Source: Rhizobiales bacterium UBA697
GTDB taxonomy: Bacteria > Pseudomonadota > Alphaproteobacteria > Rhizobiales > Ancalomicrobiaceae
Length of the DNA stretch: 18,127 bases
Direction: 5' to 3'
Assembly (NCBI GenBank): GCA_002298965.1
Contig: DBMN01000350.1
Span: 308 to 18,434 of the forward strand
In this document: in pieces, positions 1 to 6,304 of the stretch
How the letters are laid out: every line of letters starts with the position of its first letter
How positions within the stretch are numbered: position 1 is the first letter of the stretch
Translations under genes and position numbers: made by a program
The notes under the pieces: generated by a model
The model's database searches: none
What the model saw: the letters and a program-made list of their open reading frames with translations, nothing else
What the model was told of the DNA's origin: nothing

Positions 1-63
1 AGTCGGCGCTGGCGCCACGGCGTGGCGCGCGAAAGCAGGGGAGTCAGCGCCGCTCCCGCCCGC

Positions 64-573
64 TCAACGGCCCTGCGCGACCCCATGGTTAGCCACCCAG
101 TGGCCCGATTTGCCGCCGCTCTTTTCGAGCAGGCCGATCTGCTCGATCAGCATGCCGCGATCGTTCGCCTTGAGCATGTCGTAGATGGTCAGCAGGCCGG
201 CCGAGACGGCGGTCAGCGCCTCCATCTCGACGCCGGTCTGGCCCTTCACACGGGCGAGCGTGGTGATCCTGATCCCCGGCAGGCTCTCGTCGGGGACGAG
301 GTCGACGGTGACCTTGGTCAGCAGCAGCGGATGGCAGAGCGGGATCAGCTCGTGCGTCTTCTTCGCCGCCATGATGCCGGCGATGCGGGCGACCGCCAGC
401 ACGTCGCCCTTCTTGGCGTTGCCGGAGAGGATCAGCGCCAGCGTCTCGGGCTTCATCGTCACGGTCGCCTCGGCCACCGCCGTGCGGGTCGTCTCGGCCT
501 TGTCGCCGACGTCGACCATGTGGGCCGCACCGGTCTCGTCGACATGGGTGAGGCGGGAGCCGGTCGCGGTCAT
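64..573 (-). CDS. moaC: Cyclic pyranopterin monophosphate synthase MoaC
   Basis: Converts the MoaA product (3',8-cyclo-GTP) to cyclic pyranopterin monophosphate in the cytoplasm, an early step of molybdenum cofactor synthesis. The 169-residue product has the usual family length. It carries the family signatures KKTHELIPLCHPL (71-83), GQTGVEMEALTAVS (111-124) and KANDRGM (135-141), which include the conserved His/Cys and Lys/Asp active-site positions. The ATG at 573 is preceded by an AAGGTGA-like ribosome site inside the end of trpC, and only 5 nt separate it from the trpC stop. It is therefore the last visible gene of the trpGDC-moaC operon. In related genomes moeA follows; the 63 bases left in the window are too few to confirm this, although a GTG at position 18 could start it. 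Confidence 0.96.
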   Translation of the reverse strand: MTATGSRLTHVDETGAAHMVDVGDKAETTRTAVAEATVTMKPETLALILSGNAKKGDVLAVARIAGIMAAKKTHELIPLCHPLLLTKVTVDLVPDESLPGIRITTLARVKGQTGVEMEALTAVSAGLLTIYDMLKANDRGMLIEQIGLLEKSGGKSGHWVANHGVAQGR

Positions 574-578
574 GGGGT

Positions 579-1370
579 TCACCTTGCAAGCAGTTCGCGG
601 GTCGCAGCGGTCACGTCGGCCTTGCGCATCAGGCTCTCGCCGACCAGGAAGGTCGAGATGCCGACGGTCTCGAGCCGGGCACAGTCGGCGGAGGTGAAGA
701 TGCCGCTCTCGCCGACCAGCAGGCGGTCGTCGGGAACGAGCTTCGCCAGCCGTTCGGAGGTCTCGAGCGAGACCTCGAAGGTCTTGAGATTGCGGTTGTT
801 GACGCCGAGCATCGGCGAGGCGAGACGCAGCGCGCGCTCGGTCTCTTCCTCGTCGTGGACCTCGACCAGCACGTCCATGCCGAGTTCGAAGGCCGCGTCC
901 TCGATGGCCTTCGCCTCGTCGTCGGTGAGCGAGGCCATGATGATCAGGATGCAGTCGGCGCCCCAGGCGCGGGCCTCCAGCACCTGATAGGGCTCGAACA
1001 GGAAGTCCTTCCTGAGCGCCGGCAGCGACACGGCGGCACGCGCGGCGGTCAGATACTCCGGCGCACCCTGGAACGACGGCGTATCGGTCAGGACCGAGAG
1101 GCAGGCGGCGCCGCCCGCCTCGTAGGCGCGGGCGAGGGCCGGCGGATCGAAGTCCGGGCGGATCAGCCCCTTCGACGGGCTCGCCTTCTTGATCTCGGCG
1201 ATGAGACCGCGCCTGCCTTCGGCCTTCCGGGCGCGCAGGGCGGCGAGGAAGCCGCGGGGGGCGTCGACGTCGGCGATGCGGGCACGCAGCTCGGCTTCCG
1301 AGACACGCGCCTTGGCGGCGGCGATCTCCTCGCGCTTGTAGAGCTCGATCTTCTTCAGGATGTCGGCCAT
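579..1370 (-). CDS. trpC: Indole-3-glycerol-phosphate synthase TrpC
   Basis: Closes the indole ring: carboxyphenylamino-deoxyribulose phosphate becomes indole-3-glycerol phosphate, with loss of CO2 and water. The 263-residue protein is a monofunctional TIM barrel with no TrpF fusion. Catalytic positions known for the family are all recognisable: E59 and K61 in IAEIKKASPSKG (57-68), K121 in LRKDF, E170, N191 in GVNNRNL (189-195) and E221 in VGESGI (219-224). The ATG at 1370 is preceded by GAGAGCG. It lies 8 nt downstream of the trpD stop, so trpD, trpC and moaC are almost certainly cotranscribed. Confidence 0.97.
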   Translation of the reverse strand: MADILKKIELYKREEIAAAKARVSEAELRARIADVDAPRGFLAALRARKAEGRRGLIAEIKKASPSKGLIRPDFDPPALARAYEAGGAACLSVLTDTPSFQGAPEYLTAARAAVSLPALRKDFLFEPYQVLEARAWGADCILIIMASLTDDEAKAIEDAAFELGMDVLVEVHDEEETERALRLASPMLGVNNRNLKTFEVSLETSERLAKLVPDDRLLVGESGIFTSADCARLETVGISTFLVGESLMRKADVTAATRELLAR

Positions 1371-1378
1371 CGTCGCTC

Positions 1379-2392
1379 TCAGGCGTTGGAGGCGATGACG
1401 AGGGCATCGAGACGCGCCCGCGCCGAGCCGTCGTCGATCGCCTTCGCGGCGCGGGTCACGCCTTCGGCGAGGGTCGCGACCTTGCCGGCCACCACCAGCG
1501 CCGCGCCGGTGTTCATCAGCACGATGTCGCGATAGGCACCCGGCGCGCCGTCGAGCATGGCGCGCAGCGCCGCCGCGTTGTGGGCGCCGTCGCCGCCCTT
1601 GAGGGCCTCGGCGGGGTGGCGCGACAGGCCGACGGCCTCGGGCGACACCACGAAGGTGGTGATCTTGCCGGCCTTCAGCTCGGCGACATGGGTCTCGCCG
1701 GTGACGGTGATCTCGTCGAGGCCGTCGGAGCCGTGGACGATCCAGGCGGCTTCCGAGCCCAGCGCGGCGAGCGACTGGGCGATCGGCTCGATCCAGGCGC
1801 GGGCGAAGACGCCGGTCATCTGCCGCTTGACGCCGGCCGGGTTGGACAGCGGTCCGAGCAGGTTGAAGGCGGTGCGGGTGCCGAGTTCGACGCGGGCCGG
1901 GCCGACGTGTTTCATCGCCGAGTGATGCGACGGCGCGAACATGAAGCCGACGCCGGTGTCGCGGACGCAGCGGGCGATGTCGGCGGGGGCGAGGTCGATC
2001 TTGATGCCGAGGCCGATCAGCACGTCGGCGGCGCCGGACTTCGACGACAGCGCGCGGTTGCCGTGCTTGGCGACCGGCACGCCGCAGGCGGCGGTGACGA
2101 AGGCGGACGCGGTCGAGACGTTCCACGAGCCGGAGCCGTCGCCGCCGGTGCCGACGATGTCGATGGCGTCGGCGGGGGCGTCGACCCGCAGCATCTTCTC
2201 GCGCATCACCTCGACGGCGCCGGTGATCTCGTCGACCGTCTCGCCGCGCACGCGCAGCGCCATCAGGAAGCCGCCGATCTGGGCGGGCGTCGCCTCGCCG
2301 GACATCATCACGTCGAAGGCGGTGCGGGCCTCGGCACGGGTGAGGCTGGCGCCGGTCGCCACCTTGGCGATGAGGGCCTTCAGATCGGTCAT
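1379..2392 (-). CDS. trpD: Anthranilate phosphoribosyltransferase TrpD
   Basis: Transfers phosphoribose from PRPP to anthranilate, the second committed step of tryptophan synthesis. The 337-residue protein has the normal length for a stand-alone TrpD with no fused glutaminase domain. It shows the PRPP-binding glycine loop GTGGDGSGSWNVST (81-94), KHGNRALSSKSGAADVL (109-125), and the N-terminal helical domain with SGEATPAQIGGFLMALR (31-47). The ATG at 2392 has GGAG about 13 nt upstream and lies 22 nt after the trpG stop, consistent with one operon. Nothing is missing or unusual. Confidence 0.97.
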   Translation of the reverse strand: MTDLKALIAKVATGASLTRAEARTAFDVMMSGEATPAQIGGFLMALRVRGETVDEITGAVEVMREKMLRVDAPADAIDIVGTGGDGSGSWNVSTASAFVTAACGVPVAKHGNRALSSKSGAADVLIGLGIKIDLAPADIARCVRDTGVGFMFAPSHHSAMKHVGPARVELGTRTAFNLLGPLSNPAGVKRQMTGVFARAWIEPIAQSLAALGSEAAWIVHGSDGLDEITVTGETHVAELKAGKITTFVVSPEAVGLSRHPAEALKGGDGAHNAAALRAMLDGAPGAYRDIVLMNTGAALVVAGKVATLAEGVTRAAKAIDDGSARARLDALVIASNA

Positions 2393-2414
2393 GGGACTAC
2401 GGGCTCCGGACGGT

Positions 2415-3020
2415 TCAGGCGGCGCGGCGGTCGCGGGTGCGATCGTTGAAGTCGCGGGCGATCTCGAGGAAGTTGCGGACGAGCTTGGTGCCGTTCTCCG
2501 AGGCGATCGACTCGGGGTGGAACTGGACGCCGTGGACCGGGTGCTCGACGTGCATCAGGCCCATGATCAGCCCGTCGTCCGACGAGGCGACCGGCGCGAG
2601 GCACGCCGGCAGGCTCGCGCGCTCGACGATCAGCGAGTGATAGCGGGTGCCGGTGAAGTCGGCATTGAGGCCACGGAAGAGGCCGCGCCCGTCGTGGCGG
2701 ATGGTCGAGGTCTTGCCGTGCATCAGGTGCGGCGCGCGGATGACCCTGCCGCCGTAGGCCTGGCCGATCGACTGGTGGCCGAGGCAGACGCCGAAGATCG
2801 GCATGCGGGCGCCGAGCCGCTCGATCGTCTCGAGGCAGATGCCGGCCTCGTTGGGCGTGCAGGGACCGGGCGACAGGATGACGCCTTCCGGATCGAGTTT
2901 CTCGACCTCGTCGACGGTGATCTTGTCGTTGCGCACGACCTTCAGCTCGACGCCTTCGGCGCCGATCAGATGGACGAGGTTCCAGGTGAAGCTGTCGTAG
3001 TTGTCGACGACGAGAAACAT
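2415..3020 (-). CDS. trpG: Anthranilate synthase glutamine amidotransferase subunit TrpG
   Basis: Supplies ammonia from glutamine to TrpE for anthranilate formation. The 201-residue class I amidotransferase has the complete triad: C79 in GVCLGHQ (77-83), and H168 and E170 in VQFHPES (165-171). The oxyanion loop PGPCTP (51-56) is also present. It could double as PabA, as in many bacteria with a single copy. The frame stays open upstream to about 3335, but the family begins with residues like MFLVVDNYDSF, so the ATG at 3020 was chosen; its ribosome site is weak. TrpG is first in the trpGDC-moaC operon and has its own promoter. It is separated from trpE by an oppositely oriented two-gene cassette, which is unusual. 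Confidence 0.96.
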   Translation of the reverse strand: MFLVVDNYDSFTWNLVHLIGAEGVELKVVRNDKITVDEVEKLDPEGVILSPGPCTPNEAGICLETIERLGARMPIFGVCLGHQSIGQAYGGRVIRAPHLMHGKTSTIRHDGRGLFRGLNADFTGTRYHSLIVERASLPACLAPVASSDDGLIMGLMHVEHPVHGVQFHPESIASENGTKLVRNFLEIARDFNDRTRDRRAA

Positions 3021-3053
3021 GCGGCCCGATGCCCCGGCAATGAACGTGGTCGA

Positions 3054-3082
3054 GAGATAGCCGGGGAGGGCGGCTTTGTCAC
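3054..3082 (-). promoter_or_regulatory. Predicted sigma-70 promoter of trpGDC-moaC
   Basis: On the minus strand, GTGACA (3077-3082) is followed by a 17-nt spacer and TATCTC (3054-3059). This resembles an alphaproteobacterial housekeeping promoter. The transcript would start near 3047, giving a leader of roughly 27 nt before trpG. That leaves no room for a leader-peptide attenuator. Prediction by eye only. Confidence 0.5.
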
Positions 3083-3089
3083 GCACGAG

Positions 3090-3158
3090 GGTGCGGCTCG
3101 CGCACCGCCGCGACGGCCGGAACGCGTCGCGGGGCGAGAGGTGCGACTTTTCCGCACC
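3090..3158. promoter_or_regulatory. Two operator-like dyads between trpG and the effector-like gene
   Basis: The divergent intergenic region has two inverted repeats with the same arms, GGTGCG and CGCACC. One lies at 3090-3095/3101-3106 (5-nt centre) and the other at 3140-3145/3153-3158 (7-nt centre). Their left edges are exactly 50 bp apart. The first lies directly upstream of the predicted trpG -35 box. The second lies about 50-70 bp before the start of the plus-strand cassette. Either could bind a dimeric regulator, or they may be chance palindromes in GC-rich DNA. Confidence 0.3.
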
Positions 3159-3209
3159 CTTTGAAATCGCCGGGACAATGGTGGCATCATGCAACCGAGA
3201 GGTGATCCG

Positions 3210-4049
3210 ATGCCGCTGTCCTCCCTCCATCCCACGCCGGCCGCCCGCCGTTCGGCGATCCTCGCCGCCCGCGTCGACGCGTCTGCCGCGCGGCTGCTCG
3301 AAGCGCTCGAGCGCGCCCGGTGGAATCCCGACCAACCGCGCATCCCGGCCGGCGAGGCCGGCGGCGGGCGATGGACCGACGGAAACGGTTCGTGGACCGG
3401 CGACGACAGGCCGCCGAGGTCCGACCGCATTCGGGTGGCGGATGCTTCCCCGAGTCCTTCACCCGAGTTTCTCGCCGAGTTGAAACGCCGGATCGACGCC
3501 GCAGACGAGCGACTGGCGATTGCCTACGCCCGCGCCTCGTCGGGGCTCGAGATTTCTCATGCGGAGATCGACAGAGCCCAACTGGCCGTCGCCGAAAAAG
3601 CGGTCGCGGAAATCGGGTCCACGGAATGGGCTTGGGGGACGGCAAAAGACAATTTCCGGGCTGGTTCGTACAAGTGCAATCTGTTCGTGTTCGATGTCCT
3701 GAAGAGCGTCGAAGCCGATCCGCCGTTGGCCAACGGCGGGAGACTCTACAATTGGTTCGGTTTCGGCGTACCGAAATATCCGGTCCTGGCGGGTCAGTGG
3801 GGTGATCCTGCATTCCACGTCGACGGTTGGGACATCGTCGAGGGGAGGCCCGCAATCGGCGACATCATTTCGGCGCCGAGGTGGTCTCCGGTCTCGACGG
3901 GACATGTCGGCATCTTCGTCGGATACGACGGTGGGACTCCGATGTCGGTCAGTGCGAAGGATCGCGTCGTCGAATTCGGCAAATGGCCCTTCGATGATCC
4001 GAAAAAGGTCTATCGTCTGCGACGCTATCGTGGAGTTCGCGCGCCATGA
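3210..4049 (+). CDS. Putative effector/toxin with papain-like (NlpC/P60- or CHAP-like) Cys-His domain
   Basis: No named family is recognised with certainty. The 279-residue protein has three parts: an N-terminal helical stretch (about 11-38); a linker WNPDQPRIPAGEAGGGRWTDG (38-58) of a style I associate with polymorphic toxins and phage-associated proteins of Hyphomicrobiales; and a C-terminal domain (about 130-275) with a candidate nucleophile C156 in YKCNLFVFDVL and a candidate general base H232 in GHVGIFVGYDGG. This C-before-GHVGI order is that of NlpC/P60 and CHAP peptidoglycan amidases/peptidases. There is no signal peptide. The start at 3210 was chosen over 3189 because AGAGGTGATCC, a near-perfect anti-16S match, lies just before it. 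Its stop overlaps the next gene (ATGA). GC is lower in its catalytic half than in neighbouring genes. An endolysin remnant or a plain cell-wall hydrolase are alternatives. Confidence 0.6.
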   Translation: MPLSSLHPTPAARRSAILAARVDASAARLLEALERARWNPDQPRIPAGEAGGGRWTDGNGSWTGDDRPPRSDRIRVADASPSPSPEFLAELKRRIDAADERLAIAYARASSGLEISHAEIDRAQLAVAEKAVAEIGSTEWAWGTAKDNFRAGSYKCNLFVFDVLKSVEADPPLANGGRLYNWFGFGVPKYPVLAGQWGDPAFHVDGWDIVEGRPAIGDIISAPRWSPVSTGHVGIFVGYDGGTPMSVSAKDRVVEFGKWPFDDPKKVYRLRRYRGVRAP

Positions 4050-4777
4050 TCGGACGAGTGCCACGCATCGCGGCCTACGCCCTCGCCACGATCGTCGCTC
4101 TCGTCGGCGTCGCAATCGCTGCGATCCTCGCCATCGATCGCTTCGCCGAGGAGTACCCCGACCGGTTCAGATATGTCGGCGTATGGATCGAGGACACCCT
4201 CGGCATCGGCGACCTTGCCGACCATTTCGCCGTGGCTCTCGAACTGGATCGGCCGGAAGCGCTGTTGCGCCGTCTGCTCCGCCACGACGGGGCGGTCGAG
4301 ACCGAGATCGCCGGACACACGCTTCTCACGCTCGCCTTCGACTCGCCGCCGACGCGTGCCGTCTCTCCGCAGACGCTCGCCGTCATTCTCGAGGCGGGGG
4401 CCGATCCGAACCGACGCGACGCCGACGGCAGGCTGCCGATCGTCGAGGCGGGACGGTATACCGATCCGGCGCGCCTCGCACAGCTCCTCGATCACGGCGC
4501 CTCGGCCGACGGTCGCGATCATCGGGGGTATCATGCCGTCGACGTCGTCCGTTCGGGACAGAGCTCCGATCTGGGTGCGTTCGTCGGACTTCTCCTCGAT
4601 CATGGCTTCGACCCTTGCGCCCTCGTTCGGCCGCCCCTGCCGGAATCCGCCGTCGCGAAACCACTCCGTGTGTGGCTGGCCGAGCGGAAGCTCCCCGACC
4701 TCGCCGCCCGCGCCGAGGCGGCCTGCGCGGCGAAGGGCGGGGGCAGAGACGGCGCCGCGGCGGCGCCCGCTCACTGA
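4046..4777 (+). CDS. Membrane-anchored ankyrin-repeat protein, candidate immunity protein
   Basis: The 243-residue product has a short positive N-terminus (MIGRVPR), one hydrophobic helix at about 8-30, then a soluble domain with three ankyrin-like repeats. These are near 89-123 (GHTLLTLAF ... AGADPNRRD), 128-157 (DGRLPIVEAGR ... HGASADGRD) and 160-190 (RGYHAVDVV ... HGFDP). The positive-inside rule predicts the repeats face the periplasm. The ATG overlaps the stop of the upstream hydrolase gene (ATGA), so translation is probably coupled. Ankyrin proteins are known immunity partners in polymorphic toxin systems, and a periplasmic anchor would suit protection against a wall-degrading enzyme; this role is inferred. 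The 3' end overlaps the convergent trpE stop by 7 nt. The C-terminal tail is Gly/Ala-rich. Confidence 0.75.
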   Translation: MIGRVPRIAAYALATIVALVGVAIAAILAIDRFAEEYPDRFRYVGVWIEDTLGIGDLADHFAVALELDRPEALLRRLLRHDGAVETEIAGHTLLTLAFDSPPTRAVSPQTLAVILEAGADPNRRDADGRLPIVEAGRYTDPARLAQLLDHGASADGRDHRGYHAVDVVRSGQSSDLGAFVGLLLDHGFDPCALVRPPLPESAVAKPLRVWLAERKLPDLAARAEAACAAKGGGRDGAAAAPAH

Positions 4778-6288
4778 CCGCGTTTGGCGCCTTGCGCGAA
4801 GCGGACGGCTTCTTCCGCGGCGCGGAAGAGGGCCTTGGCCTTGTTGACGCATTCGGCCTGTTCGGAGGCGGGGACCGAATCCGCCACGATGCCGGCGCCG
4901 GCCTGGACGTACATCTTGCCGTCCTTGATCACCGCGGTGCGCAGCGCGATGCAGGTGTCCATTGCGCCGTCGGCCGAGAAATAGCCGACGCAGCCGGCGT
5001 AGAGCCCGCGCTTCTCCTTCTCGAGCTCGTCGATGATCTCCATCGCCCGCACCTTCGGCGCGCCCGAGACGGTGCCGGCGGGGAAGCCCGCGGCCAGCGC
5101 GTCGAGTGCGTCGTGCGACGAGGAGAGCCGTCCCGTCACGTTCGAGACGATGTGCATCACCTGCGAGTAGTACTCGAGGAAGAACTTGTCGGTGACCTTG
5201 ACCGAGCCGATCTCGGAGACGCGGCCGACGTCGTTGCGGCCAAGGTCGAGCAGCATCAGGTGTTCCGACAGTTCCTTCGGATCGGCCAGGAGATCCGCCG
5301 CGTTGGCCTTGTCCTCGGAGGGCGTACGCCCACGGGGTCGGGTGCCGGCGATCGGGCGGATGGTGACCTCGCCGTCGCGCACGCGGACGAGGATCTCCGG
5401 CGAGGAGCCGGCGACGCAGAAGTCGCCGAAGTCGAGGAAATAGAGGAAGGGCGCGGGGTTCACCCGGCGCAGCGCGCGGTAGAGCGCGAAGGGCGGAAGC
5501 GTGAAGGGCGCCTCGAAGCGCTGCGACAGCACCACCTGGAAGATGTCGCCGGCCTTGATGTACTCCTTCGAGCGCTCGACCATGGCGCAGTATTCGTCGG
5601 CCCCGGTGTTCGACACCATCGGAACGTCGAGCGAGACCTCGCCGCCTTCCCAGGCCGACTTGTCGACCGGCTGGTCGAGCGCGTCGATCACCGCGGTGAT
5701 GCGGTCGACGGCGCGGGCGTGGGCGTCCTTCGCCGAGACGCCGGGCTCCGGCGTGACGCGGGTGACGACCCAGATCTCGTCCTTGACGGCGTCGAAGACC
5801 AGTTCGGTGCGCGGGCGCACCAGGATGGCGTCGGGCAGGCCGAGGACGTCGGGGTTGGGCGCCCCGATCTCCTCCATCTGGCGCACCATGTCGTAGCCGA
5901 GATAGCCGAACATGCCGGCCGACATCGGCGGCAGGCCCTCGGGCATCGCGAACTCGTTGGCGTGGACGAGGGTGCGGATGACGTCGAGCGCGCGGCCTTC
6001 GACCGGCTCGAAGGCGGTGCGATCGGCGGCGAAGCGGCGGTTGATCTCGCCCTTCTCGCCATGCGCGCGGAAGACCAGATCCGGATCGAAGGCGATCATC
6101 GAATAGCGGCCGCGGACGGCGCCGCCCTCGACCGATTCGAGCAGGATGCAGTGGTCGCGGCCGCGGGCGATCTTGACGTAGGCCGAGACCGGCGTCTCGA
6201 GATCGCCCACCAGCGTGGTCCACACCACCGTCGGATGCCCCGCGTCGTAGCGTTCGGCAAGGGCTTCGAGCGAGGGTTCGATACGCAT
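4771..6288 (-). CDS. trpE: Anthranilate synthase component I TrpE
   Basis: Makes anthranilate from chorismate with ammonia delivered by TrpG. The 505-residue protein is a stand-alone component I. It has the tryptophan feedback-binding LLES motif (49-52) with RYS at 61-63, then the catalytic-domain signatures PIAGTRPRGRT (312-322), DLGRNDVGRV (348-357), FPAGTVSGAPK (402-412) and QAGAGIV (462-468). The LLES site makes TrpE rather than PabB the better call. The ATG at 6288 has GAGAGTA upstream and lies 16 nt after the ppiD stop, so the two are probably cotranscribed. No leader peptide rich in Trp codons is seen. Its stop codon overlaps the end of the convergent ankyrin gene, and trpG lies beyond that inserted cassette. 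Confidence 0.97.
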   Translation of the reverse strand: MRIEPSLEALAERYDAGHPTVVWTTLVGDLETPVSAYVKIARGRDHCILLESVEGGAVRGRYSMIAFDPDLVFRAHGEKGEINRRFAADRTAFEPVEGRALDVIRTLVHANEFAMPEGLPPMSAGMFGYLGYDMVRQMEEIGAPNPDVLGLPDAILVRPRTELVFDAVKDEIWVVTRVTPEPGVSAKDAHARAVDRITAVIDALDQPVDKSAWEGGEVSLDVPMVSNTGADEYCAMVERSKEYIKAGDIFQVVLSQRFEAPFTLPPFALYRALRRVNPAPFLYFLDFGDFCVAGSSPEILVRVRDGEVTIRPIAGTRPRGRTPSEDKANAADLLADPKELSEHLMLLDLGRNDVGRVSEIGSVKVTDKFFLEYYSQVMHIVSNVTGRLSSSHDALDALAAGFPAGTVSGAPKVRAMEIIDELEKEKRGLYAGCVGYFSADGAMDTCIALRTAVIKDGKMYVQAGAGIVADSVPASEQAECVNKAKALFRAAEEAVRFAQGAKRGQ

Positions 6289-6304
6289 GGTCTACTCTCG
6301 ATGA

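Noticed and set aside
12..28. GCGCCAC/GTGGCGC hairpin downstream of moaC as a terminator
   Set aside because: There is no T-run on the minus-strand side and it may lie at the start of the next gene.
1..63. Possible moeA start (GTG at position 18, minus strand)
   Set aside because: Only six codons would lie in the window and no ribosome site is visible; expected from synteny but not supported by sequence.
3021..3335. N-terminal extension of TrpG to an upstream start
   Set aside because: The extra residues are unlike any TrpG, and the region contains the predicted promoter and the operator-like dyads.
3210..4777. Insertion sequence or integrated prophage carrying the cassette
   Set aside because: No transposase, integrase, terminal inverted repeats or target-site duplication could be seen at either edge.
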